A stretch of 64,000 nucleotides of DNA. It comes from Cronobacter dublinensis subsp. dublinensis LMG 23823. Lineage in GTDB: Bacteria; Pseudomonadota; Gammaproteobacteria; Enterobacterales; Enterobacteriaceae. Position 1 is the stretch's first letter. Each line of letters opens with the position of its first letter. The translations under genes and the position numbers were made by a program. Below the pieces are notes generated by a model. That model saw only the letters and a list, made by a program, of their open reading frames with translations, was not told where the DNA came from and searched no databases. The DNA is taken from assembly GCF_001277235.1 (NCBI RefSeq), contig NZ_CP012266.1, positions 3,906,001-3,970,000 on the forward strand, given 5' to 3'. Shown one piece after another: positions 16,754 to 25,867 of this stretch.

Positions 16754-18397
16754 TTACATCATGCCGCCCATACCGCCCATGCCGCCCATGCCTGCAGCGC
16801 CTAAGTCGGCTTTATCTTCTTTCGGCAGATCGGTAACCATGCACTCGGTGGTGATCATCAGGCCCGCCACGGAGGACGCGTACTGCAGCGCAGAACGGGT
16901 CACTTTGGTCGGATCCAGGATACCCATGTCGATCATGTTGCCGTATTCTTCGGTTGCCGCGTTGTAACCGTAGTTACCGTCGCCTGACTTAACGGTGTTC
17001 GCAACCACTGACGGCTCTTCACCGCAGTTCAGCACGATCTGACGCAGCGGCGCTTCCATTGCACGCAGTGCAACTTTGATACCGACGTTCTGATCTTCGT
17101 TCGCGCCACGCAGGTCGCTCAGTTTGCTTGCTGCACGGATCAGCGCCACGCCGCCGCCAGCCACCACGCCTTCTTCCACCGCAGCACGGGTCGCGTGCAG
17201 GGCGTCTTCAACGCGTGCTTTTTTCTCTTTCATTTCAACTTCGGTCGCCGCGCCAACTTTGATAACCGCAACGCCGCCAGCCAGTTTCGCTACGCGCTCC
17301 TGCAGTTTTTCACGGTCGTAGTCAGAGGTCGCTTCTTCGATCTGCTGACGAATCTGACCAACACGGCCCTGGATTGCGGTTTCGTCGCCCACACCATCGA
17401 TGATGGTGGTGGTGTCTTTGTTGATAACCACACGTTTAGCCTGACCCAGATCTTCCAGAGTCGCTTTTTCCAGTTCCATACCGATCTCTTCAGAGATAAC
17501 GGTACCGCCGGTCAGGATAGCGATATCCTGCAGCATGGCTTTACGACGGTCGCCGAAGCCCGGCGCTTTCACCGCAGCCACTTTCACGATGCCGCGCATG
17601 GTGTTCACCACCAGGGTCGCCAGCGCTTCGCCTTCAACATCTTCAGCGATGATCAGCAGCGGTTTGCCTGCTTTCGCAACGGCTTCGAGAACCGGCAGCA
17701 TTTCGCGGATGTTGGAGACTTTTTTGTCAGCCAGCAGGATGAATGGGCTTTCCAGTTCAACAGCGCCGGTCTCCGGCTTGTTGATGAAGTACGGAGACAG
17801 GTAGCCGCGGTCGAACTGCATACCTTCAACCACGTCCAGCTCGTCCTGCAGGCCGGTGCCTTCTTCAACGGTGATAACGCCTTCTTTACCCACTTTCTCC
17901 ATCGCTTCGGCAATCAGTTTGCCCACGGTTTCATCGGAGTTAGCGGAGATGGTACCGACCTGAGCGATAGCTTTAGAGTCAGAGCACGGTACGGAGAGCG
18001 CTTTCAGCTCTTCAACAGCGGCGATAACCGCTTTATCGATACCGCGTTTCAGGTCCATCGGGTTCATGCCTGCCGCAACGGCTTTCAGGCCTTCGGTGAT
18101 GATAGCCTGAGCCAGTACGGTTGCAGTGGTGGTGCCGTCGCCTGCCGCATCGTTCGCTTTGGAGGCCACTTCTTTCACCATCTGGGCACCCATGTTTTCG
18201 AACTTGTCTTCCAGCTCGATTTCACGTGCTACGGACACGCCGTCTTTGGTGATGGTCGGCGCACCGAAAGATTTATCCAGCACCACGTTACGGCCTTTCG
18301 GGCCCAGGGTGACTTTCACTGCGTCTGCCAGTACGTTTACGCCGCGCAGCATTTTTACACGAGCGTCGTTACCGAATTTTACGTCTTTAGCTGCCAT
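16754..18397 (-). CDS. groL: Chaperonin GroEL
   Basis: 60-kDa chaperonin subunit that forms the double-ring folding chamber with GroES. The product is 547 residues. The N-terminal AAKDVKFGNDARVKML and LGPKGRNVVLD are canonical, the ATP site DGTTTATVLA is present, and the C-terminus is the flexible GGM repeat ending in MM. It lies 48 bp downstream of groS under a sigma-32 promoter. Confidence 0.99.
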   Translation of the reverse strand: MAAKDVKFGNDARVKMLRGVNVLADAVKVTLGPKGRNVVLDKSFGAPTITKDGVSVAREIELEDKFENMGAQMVKEVASKANDAAGDGTTTATVLAQAIITEGLKAVAAGMNPMDLKRGIDKAVIAAVEELKALSVPCSDSKAIAQVGTISANSDETVGKLIAEAMEKVGKEGVITVEEGTGLQDELDVVEGMQFDRGYLSPYFINKPETGAVELESPFILLADKKVSNIREMLPVLEAVAKAGKPLLIIAEDVEGEALATLVVNTMRGIVKVAAVKAPGFGDRRKAMLQDIAILTGGTVISEEIGMELEKATLEDLGQAKRVVINKDTTTIIDGVGDETAIQGRVGQIRQQIEEATSDYDREKLQERVAKLAGGVAVIKVGAATEVEMKEKKARVEDALHATRAAVEEGVVAGGGVALIRAASKLSDLRGANEDQNVGIKVALRAMEAPLRQIVLNCGEEPSVVANTVKSGDGNYGYNAATEEYGNMIDMGILDPTKVTRSALQYASSVAGLMITTECMVTDLPKEDKADLGAAGMGGMGGMGGMM

Positions 18398-18445
18398 ATC
18401 GTTATTTCCCTTAAATTCGTACGTTCAGTTTGTTCGCGCGTGAGA

Positions 18446-18739
18446 TTACGCTTCAACAATTGCCAGAATGTCGCTTTCAGACATGATCAGCACTTCCTGA
18501 TCGTCCAGCTTCTCGGTTTTCACACCATAGCCATCGTTGAAAATAACGATGTCGCCGACTTTCACATCCAGCGGCTTCACTTCGCCGTTTTCAAGGATGC
18601 GGCCATTGCCAACAGCCAGCACTTCGCCACGCGTAGATTTACCCGCGGCAGAGCCGGTCAGAACGATGCCGCCAGCAGATTTAGATTCAATTTCTTTACG
18701 CTTGACGATCACGCGATCATGCAATGGACGAATATTCAT
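18446..18739 (-). CDS. groS: Co-chaperonin GroES
   Basis: 97-residue heptameric lid of the GroEL chamber. It has the mobile loop [18 protein letters not shown] and the roof loop region, all as in E. coli ([14 protein letters not shown]). It is first in the groSL operon, with AGGAGAG before the start. Confidence 0.98.
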
Positions 18740-18817
18740 TGATAGCTCTCCTTTGAGAAAGTCCGTATCAGTTAGGGATTGAGCCGGCCCGTTGAGGTTT
18801 CCGGCTGGTGCCCAGAG

Positions 18818-18846
18818 AGATGGGGTTGGGGTTTTCCCCCTTCAAG
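18818..18846 (-). promoter_or_regulatory. Sigma-32 heat-shock promoter of groSL
   Basis: On the minus strand CTTGAA (18846-18841) and CCCCATCT (18825-18818) are 15 bp apart. This matches the sigma-32 consensus CTTGAA / CCCCAT and the known E. coli groE promoter context CCCCCTTGAAGGGG. Confidence 0.88.
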
Positions 18847-18874
18847 GGGGTAAAAGAAAAATTTTTTGGATTTT

Positions 18875-19351
18875 TTATCGCGAGTCGCGATCGTGGTCGT
18901 CGAGGCGCTTCGGGCCGTCATCTTTGCGCTGGTACTCGCCGTCAAAGGTATTGCCGCCCTGCGAAGAAGCGCCAAAACCGCCGCCTGGCGTGCGGCTAAA
19001 GCGCAGATGCGGCATCAGGCGCAGCGTGATGAGTTTCTGCACGGGCGGCAGTAACAGCAGCAGGCCCAGGAAGTCGGTAAAGAAGCCAGGCAACAGCAGC
19101 AGCAGACCGGCGATAATCAGCGACACGCTTTTCAGCATTTCCGCCGCCGGGCTCTCGCCTGCTTCCATTTTCTGCTGCATCAGCATCAGGTTTTTAAAGC
19201 CCTGGTTGCGCACCAGCGACATCCCGATAACCGACGTGAAGATAACCAGCAGCAAGGTCAGAAAAACGCCGAACACATGCGCCACCTGAATAAAGATGGA
19301 AATTTCAATGTAGATGTAAAGAAAGAAGGCGATAAAGGGTATCCAGCGCAC
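18875..19351 (-). CDS. fxsA: Membrane protein FxsA
   Basis: 158-residue inner-membrane protein. In E. coli, overexpression relieves F exclusion of phage T7; its normal role is unknown. Several hydrophobic helices are visible (about residues 1-45 and 70-105), with the conserved GGGFGASSQGGNTFDGEYQR tail. The start is GTG at 19351 with AGGAG seven bases before it, giving VRWIPF as in E. coli (MRWLPF). A leader hairpin AGGCGCC-TTCT-GGCGCCT is at 19372-19389. The groSL promoter lies just after its stop. Confidence 0.92.
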   Translation of the reverse strand: MRWIPFIAFFLYIYIEISIFIQVAHVFGVFLTLLLVIFTSVIGMSLVRNQGFKNLMLMQQKMEAGESPAAEMLKSVSLIIAGLLLLLPGFFTDFLGLLLLLPPVQKLITLRLMPHLRFSRTPGGGFGASSQGGNTFDGEYQRKDDGPKRLDDHDRDSR

Positions 19352-19536
19352 CGGGTTCTCCTGTAAAAAGCAGGCGCCTTCTGGCGCCTTAGAAATAGAT
19401 GTGCAAACGCATATACCGTGAGATGGAGGCGCCTTAGCCAAAGTTCAATCACTTTGCACGGACATTTTTTCTGGAAATTTTTAAGCGGTGACCCATTTCA
19501 CAGTTTAATAATTGTCATCAGACGCGGCCGGGAATA

Positions 19537-19552
19537 AGTGATCCAGGTTACT
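19537..19552 (+). promoter_or_regulatory. CRP-type site upstream of aspA
   Basis: AGTGATCCAGGTTACT resembles the CRP half-site pair TGTGA-N6-TCACA (GTGA and TTAC). It lies about 140 bp before aspA, which is CRP-controlled in E. coli. Confidence 0.45.
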
Positions 19553-19688
19553 GCTTTTCGCTATCATCAGCATATGATCGTGGGCACCAGACCGATTAAG
19601 GACATAAATGTCGGTCATTTTATCTCCATAACCACATATATCCTGTGAGTTTGGTGCAATCTTAGTCAGCTTAAGTAAGAAGGTTCAC

Positions 19689-21125
19689 ATGTTAAACAAC
19701 ATTCGTATCGAAGAAGATTTGTTGGGTACCAGGGAAGTTCCAGCGGATGCCTACTATGGTGTTCATACTCTGCGAGCGATTGAAAACTTTTACATCAGCA
19801 ACAGCAAAATCAGCGACATCCCTGAATTTGTTCGTGGCATGGTGATGGTGAAAAAGGCGGCGGCGCTGGCCAACAAAGAGCTGCAGACCATTCCGCGCAA
19901 AGTTGCCGACACGATTATCGCCGCCTGCGATGAAGTGCTGAACAACGGAAAATGCATGGATCAGTTCCCGGTGGACGTCTACCAGGGCGGCGCGGGCACT
20001 TCCGTGAACATGAACACCAACGAAGTGCTGGCGAATATTGGCCTTGAGCTGATGGGCCACCAGAAAGGGGAATATCAGTTCCTCAACCCCAACGATCATG
20101 TGAACAAGTGCCAGTCTACCAACGACGCCTACCCGACCGGTTTCCGCATCGCGGTTTACGCGTCCATCGTGAAGCTGGTCGACGCCATCAAAGAGCTGGG
20201 CGAAGGCTTCCAGCGCAAAGCCGTAGAATTTGAAAACATCCTGAAGATGGGCCGTACCCAGCTGCAGGACGCTGTGCCGATGACCCTCGGCCAGGAGTTC
20301 CACGCGTTTAACGTGCTGCTGAACGAAGAGACCAAAAACCTGCTGCGTACTGCGGAGCTGCTGCTGGAAGTGAACCTCGGCGCGACCGCTATCGGCACCC
20401 GTCTGAACACTCCGGACGGCTATCAGCAGCTGGCGGTGCAGAAACTTGCGGAAGTGAGCAACCTGCCGGTCGTCCCGGCGGAAGACCTGATTGAAGCGAC
20501 CTCCGACTGCGGCGCTTACGTCATGGTGCACAGCTCGCTCAAGCGTCTGGCGGTAAAACTCTCCAAAATCTGTAACGACCTGCGTCTGCTCTCCTCCGGT
20601 CCGCGCGCGGGCCTGAACGAAATCAACCTGCCCGAACTGCAGGCGGGCTCGTCCATCATGCCAGCCAAAGTGAACCCGGTCGTGCCGGAAGTGGTAAACC
20701 AGGTCTGCTTTAAAGTGATCGGCAATGACACCACCGTCACGATGGCGTCCGAAGCGGGTCAGTTACAGCTGAACGTGATGGAGCCGGTTATCGGCCAGGC
20801 GATGTTTGAATCTGTCCACATTCTGACCAACGCCTGCTACAACCTGCTGGAAAAATGCGTTAACGGCATCACCGCCAACAAAGAAGTTTGCGAAGGCTAC
20901 GTCTACAACTCTATCGGTATCGTCACCTATCTCAACCCGTTCATCGGCCACCACAATGGCGATATCGTCGGGAAGATTTGCGCCGAAACCGGCAAGAGCG
21001 TACGTGAAGTCGTGCTGGAGCGCGGCCTGCTGACGGAAGCGGAGCTGGACGACATCTTCTCTGTCCAGAACCTGATGCATCCGGCTTACAAAGCTAAACG
21101 CTATACCGATGAAAGCGAACAATAA
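19689..21125 (+). CDS. aspA: Aspartate ammonia-lyase AspA
   Basis: Homotetrameric aspartase that splits L-aspartate into fumarate and ammonia. The 478-residue product belongs to the fumarase/aspartase superfamily, with signature GSSIMPAKVNP at residues 320-330 holding the catalytic serine loop. The fumarate feeds FrdABCD, and DcuA exchanges aspartate or fumarate for succinate. Starts at ATG 19689 behind AAGAAGG. It is separated from dcuA by a strong terminator, so dcuA probably depends on read-through and its own promoter. Confidence 0.97.
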   Translation: MLNNIRIEEDLLGTREVPADAYYGVHTLRAIENFYISNSKISDIPEFVRGMVMVKKAAALANKELQTIPRKVADTIIAACDEVLNNGKCMDQFPVDVYQGGAGTSVNMNTNEVLANIGLELMGHQKGEYQFLNPNDHVNKCQSTNDAYPTGFRIAVYASIVKLVDAIKELGEGFQRKAVEFENILKMGRTQLQDAVPMTLGQEFHAFNVLLNEETKNLLRTAELLLEVNLGATAIGTRLNTPDGYQQLAVQKLAEVSNLPVVPAEDLIEATSDCGAYVMVHSSLKRLAVKLSKICNDLRLLSSGPRAGLNEINLPELQAGSSIMPAKVNPVVPEVVNQVCFKVIGNDTTVTMASEAGQLQLNVMEPVIGQAMFESVHILTNACYNLLEKCVNGITANKEVCEGYVYNSIGIVTYLNPFIGHHNGDIVGKICAETGKSVREVVLERGLLTEAELDDIFSVQNLMHPAYKAKRYTDESEQ

Positions 21126-21144
21126 TCCCCTTTCGGGATACACT

Positions 21145-21174
21145 AAAAAGGCACGTCTCCGGACGTGCCTTTTT
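21145..21174 (+). terminator. Terminator of aspA
   Basis: AAAAAGGCACGTC-TCCG-GACGTGCCTTTTT, a 13-bp stem with a T run, 20 bp after the aspA stop. Confidence 0.92.
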
Positions 21175-21237
21175 CGTTTAATGGATACCAAATTATAACT
21201 TTTAATTATCCAATAATTAACCATCAAGGAAGCCATC

Positions 21238-22539
21238 ATGATAGTTGTCGAACTTATCATCGTTTTACTGGCCATTTTTCTTGGCGCCAGGCTTGGGGGG
21301 ATCGGCATAGGGTACGCCGGCGGGCTCGGGGTATTGGTGCTCGCCGCTATCGGGGTTAAACCCGGTAATATCCCTTTTGACGTTATCTCTATCATCATGG
21401 CGGTGATCGCCGCCATTTCCGCCATGCAGGTCGCAGGCGGGCTGGATTTCCTGGTCAACCAGACGGAAAAGCTGCTGCGTAAGAACCCGAAATACATTAC
21501 TGTCCTGGCGCCGCTGGTCACCTATTTTCTGACCATTTTCGCCGGTACCGGCAACATCTCGCTCGCCACGCTGCCGGTTATCGCCGAGGTCGCGAAAGAA
21601 CAGGGCGTGAAGCCCTGCCGCCCGCTCTCGACGGCTGTGGTCGCCGCGCAAATCGCTATCACCGCGTCGCCTATCTCCGCCGCTGTGGTGTATATGTCCT
21701 CCGTGATGGAAGGCCACGGCGTCAGCTACATTCACCTGCTGATGGTCGTGATCCCCTCAACACTCGCCGCCGTGCTGGTGATGTCATTCCTGGTTTCCAT
21801 GCTGTTTAACTCAAAACTCTCTGACGATCCGGTTTATCGCAAACGTCTGGAGGAAGGGTTAATCGAACTGCGTGGCGACAAGCAGATTGAGATCAAACCG
21901 CGCGCCAAAACCTCCGTCTGGCTGTTCCTGCTGGGCGTGGTCTGCGTGGTGGCTTACGCCATCATCAACAGCCCGAGCCTGGGCCTGGTGGCCAAACCGC
22001 TGATGAACACCACCAGCGCTATCCTCATCATCATGCTGAGCGTCGCGACGCTTATCACGCTTATCTGCCGCGTGGAAACCGACAGCATCCTGAACTCCAG
22101 CACGTTTAAAGCCGGGATGAGCGCCTGTATCTGTATTCTCGGCGTGGCGTGGCTTGGCGATACCTTTGTTTCCGCCAATATCGACTGGATCAAAGCGACC
22201 GCAGGCAGCGTGATCCAGGGCCATCCGTGGCTGCTGGCGCTGATTTTCTTCGTCGCCTCGGCGCTGCTCTACTCCCAGGCGGCCACCGCCAAAGCGCTGA
22301 TGCCGATGGCGCTGGCCCTCAACGTTTCGCCGCTGACCGCCGTAGCGTCGTTCGCCGCCGTGTCCGGCCTGTTTATTCTGCCGACCTACCCCACGCTGGT
22401 CGCCGCCGTACAGATGGACGACACCGGCACCACGCGTATCGGACGTTTTGTTTTTAACCACCCGTTCTTTATTCCCGGCACGCTCGGCGTCGTGCTGTCG
22501 GTCTGCTTCGGCTTCCTGCTGGGCAGCGTACTGCTGTAA
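21238..22539 (+). CDS. dcuA: Anaerobic C4-dicarboxylate transporter DcuA
   Basis: Inner-membrane carrier of 433 residues for uptake and exchange of aspartate, fumarate, malate and succinate. About ten hydrophobic helices are visible. The FAGTGNISLATLPVIAEVAKE and ILPTYPTLVAAVQMDDTGTT segments are nearly identical to E. coli. It is co-directional with aspA, with its ATG at 21238 behind AAGGAAG. Confidence 0.97.
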   Translation: MIVVELIIVLLAIFLGARLGGIGIGYAGGLGVLVLAAIGVKPGNIPFDVISIIMAVIAAISAMQVAGGLDFLVNQTEKLLRKNPKYITVLAPLVTYFLTIFAGTGNISLATLPVIAEVAKEQGVKPCRPLSTAVVAAQIAITASPISAAVVYMSSVMEGHGVSYIHLLMVVIPSTLAAVLVMSFLVSMLFNSKLSDDPVYRKRLEEGLIELRGDKQIEIKPRAKTSVWLFLLGVVCVVAYAIINSPSLGLVAKPLMNTTSAILIIMLSVATLITLICRVETDSILNSSTFKAGMSACICILGVAWLGDTFVSANIDWIKATAGSVIQGHPWLLALIFFVASALLYSQAATAKALMPMALALNVSPLTAVASFAAVSGLFILPTYPTLVAAVQMDDTGTTRIGRFVFNHPFFIPGTLGVVLSVCFGFLLGSVLL

Positions 22540-22546
22540 CCTCTTC

Positions 22547-22569
22547 GGGGCGCTGCGGCGCCCCTTTTT
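22547..22569 (+). terminator. Terminator of dcuA
   Basis: GGGGCGC-TGCG-GCGCCCC followed by TTTTT, starting 7 bp after the dcuA stop. Confidence 0.93.
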
Positions 22570-22662
22570 CTGCGCCAAAACCCACGCTTACACTCCGTCG
22601 CTAACGCGTATCCCCTGCCCGTTGTATAGTAACCGTTTGAACGTTTCAGGCAGGAGGGCTCT

Positions 22663-23010
22663 ATGCTGGATGAAAATACCGTTACTCACGCCGCGCCGGA
22701 GCCGGTTGTTGTGCTTTGCACCGCGCCGGATGAAGCCACCGCGCAGGACCTGGCCGCCAAAGCGCTGGCGGAACATCTCGCCGCCTGCGTCACGCTGCTG
22801 CCGGGCGCTACGTCGCTCTACTACTGGGAAGGGAAACTGGAACAGGAGTACGAAGTGCAGATGGTGCTGAAAAGCGACACCGCGCGTCAGCAGGCGCTAC
22901 TGACGTGTCTGAAAAGCCATCATCCCTACCAGACGCCCGAACTGCTTGTCATACCTGTCATTCACGGAGACGAAGACTACCTCTCATGGCTCAACGCATC
23001 CTTACGCTGA
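22663..23010 (+). CDS. cutA: Divalent-cation tolerance protein CutA
   Basis: Small trimeric cytoplasmic protein of 115 residues linked to copper tolerance. It has the CutA1 core VVVLCTAPDEATAQDLA, a conserved Cys in AACVTLLPG, and the YYWEGKLEQEYEVQMVLKS and HPYQTPE segments. The dsbD start lies inside its last 25 bp, which points to coupled translation. Confidence 0.95.
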   Translation: MLDENTVTHAAPEPVVVLCTAPDEATAQDLAAKALAEHLAACVTLLPGATSLYYWEGKLEQEYEVQMVLKSDTARQQALLTCLKSHHPYQTPELLVIPVIHGDEDYLSWLNASLR

Positions 23011-24722
23011 TCCTGCTTTTTTGCAGCGTTCACGCATCCGCCGGTCTTTTCAGCCAGCAAAACGCCTCACAATTTGTGCCTGCGGACCAGGCCTTCGCAT
23101 TTGATTTCCAGCAGCAGCAAGACGCCCTGACGCTGAACTGGCAGATTAAGCCGGGTTACTACCTCTATCGCCAGCAGATCCGCGTCACGCCTGCGAACGC
23201 GCGCGTGGCCTCGCCCGTGCTGCCCGCAGGCGAATGGCATGAAGATGAATTCTTCGGCAAAAGCGAAATTTACCGCGACATGCTGCGCGTGCCGGTCACC
23301 GTAGAGCAGGCATCGACGGGCGCGACGCTGACCGTCACGTATCAGGGCTGCGCCGACGCGGGCTTTTGTTATCCGCCGGAGACGCGCAGCGTGCCGTTGA
23401 GCGCGGTTGAGCCACCGAAAGCCGCAGATGCCGCCGCACAACCCCGCGCTGAGCAGCCCTCGCTCTCCACCGGAGAACGAGAAGCCGTGAAGGACGACGC
23501 GCCGCCCGCGACGCTGCCTTTCTCCGCCCTCTGGGCGCTGCTTATCGGCATCGGCGTCGCCTTCACGCCCTGTGTGCTGCCGATGTACCCGCTGATTTCC
23601 GGCATCGTGCTCGGCGGCGAGAAGCGCCTCTCCACCGGGCGAGCGCTGCTGCTGGCCTTTGTCTACGTGCAGGGCATGGCGCTGACTTACACCGCGCTGG
23701 GGCTGATTGTCGCCGCCGCCGGGCTGCAATTTCAGGCGGCGCTGCAAAGCCCGTGGGTGCTGGTGACCCTCTCCGTGGTGTTTATTCTGCTGGCGCTCTC
23801 CATGTTCGGAGCTTTCACGCTGCAGCTGCCCGCATCGCTGCAAACGCGCCTGACGTTGATGAGCAACCGTCAGCGCGGCGGTTCGCCGGGCGGCGTCTTT
23901 GCGATGGGCGCGATAGCCGGGCTTATCTGCTCGCCCTGCACCACCGCGCCGCTCAGCGCCATCCTGCTTTACATCGCCCAGAGCGGCAATCTGTGGCTCG
24001 GCGGCGGCACGCTTTATCTGTACGCGCTCGGCATGGGCCTGCCGCTGATACTCGTTACCGTGTTCGGCAACCGCCTGCTGCCGAAAAGCGGCCCGTGGAT
24101 GGAGCAGGTAAAAATCGCCTTCGGCTTTGTTATCCTCGCCCTTCCCGTGTTTCTGCTGGAACGCGTGCTGGGTGACGTCTGGGGGCTACGGCTCTGGAGC
24201 GCGCTTGGCGTCGCGTGTTTTGGGTGGGCGTTTATCGCAAGCCTCAGCGCCGTCAAACCCTGGATGCGCGCGGTGCAAATTGTACTACTGGGCGCCGCGC
24301 TGATTTGCGCGCGTCCGCTGCAGGACTGGGCCTTCGGCGCACCCACGGCCGAAACGCAGGCGCACCTGACGTTTACGCGTATCGCGACAGAAGGCGATCT
24401 CGAGCGGGCGCTGGCGCAGGCGAAGGGCAAGCCGGTCATGCTCGATCTCTACGCCGACTGGTGCGTCGCCTGCAAAGAGTTTGAGAAATACACGTTCAGC
24501 GCACCCGAGGTGCGGCGCGCGCTCGACGGTGCCGTGCTGTTACAGGCCGATGTCACCGCCAATCGACCAGCGGATGTCGCGCTCCTGAAGCGCCTGAACG
24601 TCCTCGGACTGCCTACGATTATTTTCTTCGATGCGCAGGGCAACGAGGTCGCTAATGCACGTGTTACCGGCTTTATGGACGCGTCCGCGTTCGCCACGCA
24701 TTTGCACAATCGCCTGCGGTAA
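22986..24722 (+). CDS. dsbD: Thiol:disulfide interchange protein DsbD
   Basis: Inner-membrane protein of 578 residues that carries reducing power from cytoplasmic thioredoxin to DsbC, DsbG and CcmG in the periplasm. A signal peptide (about 1-19) leads to the alpha domain with Cys122 and Cys128 (GCADAGFC). The eight-helix beta domain has FTPCVLPMYP and LICSPCTTAP. The thioredoxin-like gamma domain has CVAC (Cys493, Cys496). The start at 22986 (MAQRILTL) lies inside cutA. A proline- and alanine-rich linker after the alpha domain is longer than in E. coli. Confidence 0.97.
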   Translation: MAQRILTLILLFCSVHASAGLFSQQNASQFVPADQAFAFDFQQQQDALTLNWQIKPGYYLYRQQIRVTPANARVASPVLPAGEWHEDEFFGKSEIYRDMLRVPVTVEQASTGATLTVTYQGCADAGFCYPPETRSVPLSAVEPPKAADAAAQPRAEQPSLSTGEREAVKDDAPPATLPFSALWALLIGIGVAFTPCVLPMYPLISGIVLGGEKRLSTGRALLLAFVYVQGMALTYTALGLIVAAAGLQFQAALQSPWVLVTLSVVFILLALSMFGAFTLQLPASLQTRLTLMSNRQRGGSPGGVFAMGAIAGLICSPCTTAPLSAILLYIAQSGNLWLGGGTLYLYALGMGLPLILVTVFGNRLLPKSGPWMEQVKIAFGFVILALPVFLLERVLGDVWGLRLWSALGVACFGWAFIASLSAVKPWMRAVQIVLLGAALICARPLQDWAFGAPTAETQAHLTFTRIATEGDLERALAQAKGKPVMLDLYADWCVACKEFEKYTFSAPEVRRALDGAVLLQADVTANRPADVALLKRLNVLGLPTIIFFDAQGNEVANARVTGFMDASAFATHLHNRLR

Positions 24723-24772
24723 ACAACACTTGAGTGGGAGAAACCGTTGGGCTAAACGGAGAGGAGTAAACC

Positions 24773-25348
24773 GTGCAACGTGAAGAAGTGCTGGAGCAGG
24801 CCCTGCATGTCCTTGAACAGGAAGGGATTGCCAATACCACACCTGAAATGGTGGCCGCTGCCGCGCAGTGTCCGACGGAAGAGATGCAGCGCTACTGGCC
24901 GGATCGCGAAGCGCTGTTGTATGACGCGCTGCGCTATTTAAGCCAGCGCGTGGACGCCTGGCGTCGTCAGCTGATTTATGACGATACGCTGAGCGCCGAG
25001 CAAAAACTGATGGCGCGCTACCAGGCGCTGACCGATTGCGTCAGCCAGGACCGCTACCCCGGCTGTCTGTTCATCGCCGCCTGTACTTTCTATCCGGAGG
25101 CGTCGCACCCTATCCATCAGCTGGCGGATAATCAAAAGCGCGCCGCGTATCACTATACGCACGAACTGCTGACGCAGCTGGAAGTGGACGACCCGGCGAT
25201 GGTCGCCGAGCAGATGGAACTGGTGCTGGAAGGCTGCCTGAGCCGGCTGCTGGTGAAACGCAGCCAGGCCGATGTCGACACCGCGCGTCGTCTCGCCGAA
25301 GATATCCTGCGTTTCGCGCAGTGCCGTCAGGGCGGTGCCCTGACCTGA
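24773..25348 (+). CDS. yjdC: TetR-type regulator YjdC
   Basis: 191-residue protein of the TetR helical fold. The N-terminal region LEQALHVLEQEGIANTTPEMVAAAA forms the helix-turn-helix. The C-terminal half, with GCLFIAACTFYPEA and ADVDTARRLAEDILRFA, matches E. coli YjdC. Its targets are not established, though it lies 50 bp after dsbD and may be in the same transcript. The start is GTG at 24773 behind GAGGAG. Confidence 0.92.
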   Translation: MQREEVLEQALHVLEQEGIANTTPEMVAAAAQCPTEEMQRYWPDREALLYDALRYLSQRVDAWRRQLIYDDTLSAEQKLMARYQALTDCVSQDRYPGCLFIAACTFYPEASHPIHQLADNQKRAAYHYTHELLTQLEVDDPAMVAEQMELVLEGCLSRLLVKRSQADVDTARRLAEDILRFAQCRQGGALT

Positions 25349-25461
25349 GACGCGCTGACCGGCCTTTTTGCCTGAAAATCAGCCAGTCAGCACAGTTTCA
25401 GGGATTTTTTATGACAAAGCCGTTGACGCCTTCGGGCCTTTACGGTTTAATGCGCCCCGTT

Positions 25462-25537
25462 GCCCGGATAGCTCAGTCGGTAGAGCAGGGGATTGAAAAT
25501 CCCCGTGTCCTTGGTTCGATTCCGAGTCCGGGCACCA
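25462..25537 (+). tRNA. pheU: tRNA-Phe (GAA)
   Basis: 76-nt tRNA with acceptor GCCCGGA, anticodon GAA at 25495-25497, T loop TTCGATT and encoded CCA at 25535-25537. It lies downstream of yjdC, as pheU does in E. coli. tRNA-Phe 3' ends are frequent integration sites for islands, and a partial repeat of this 3' end is seen at 25692. Confidence 0.96.
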
Positions 25538-25630
25538 CTTATTCAGAAAAACCAGCCCTAGGGCTGGTTTTTTGCTTTGGTGAATTCGGACTCTTCATCG
25601 AACTGCGTTCGATTCACTCGTCGCCTCCCT
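25526..25630 (+). repeat. Direct repeat copy A: tRNA-Phe 3' end plus terminator
   Basis: A 105-bp segment that starts with the last 12 bases of tRNA-Phe (GTCCGGGCACCA), covers the terminator and ends in TCGCCTCCCT. It is repeated at 25692-25796 with about nine mismatches and no indel by eye. Confidence 0.85.
25547..25573 (+). terminator. Terminator of tRNA-Phe
   Basis: AAAAACCAGCCC-TA-GGGCTGGTTTTTT, ten bases after the CCA end. A nearly identical copy recurs at 25713-25739 within the direct repeat. Confidence 0.92.
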
Positions 25631-25691
25631 GCGACTCGCCCTGCGGGCAGCGCGGCGCGCTGTGCAAAAACGCTCCCGGCGTTTTTGTCCG

Positions 25692-25796
25692 GTCCGGGCA
25701 CCACTTATTCAGAAAAACCAGCCCCAGGGCTGGTTTTTTGCTTTTGGAGATCCGGACTCTCCATCGAACGCCGTTCGATTCACTCGTCGCCTCCCT
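25692..25796 (+). repeat. Direct repeat copy B: orphan tRNA-Phe 3' end plus terminator
   Basis: The second copy carries only the last 12 tRNA bases and no tRNA body. It lies 61 bp after copy A. This may be a scar of a lost integrative element or of unequal recombination between tRNA-Phe loci. Confidence 0.85.
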
Positions 25797-25867
25797 TCCC
25801 TCTTTCCCGCTGGCCTGCGCGGCTGACATCGTTATACTTGCTGGATGCTTATTTACGGGATATCCGC

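Noticed and set aside
17195..18742. 515-codon open frame on the plus strand across groL and groS
   Set aside because: It is a shadow frame opposite two highly conserved chaperonin genes; its protein has no family features.
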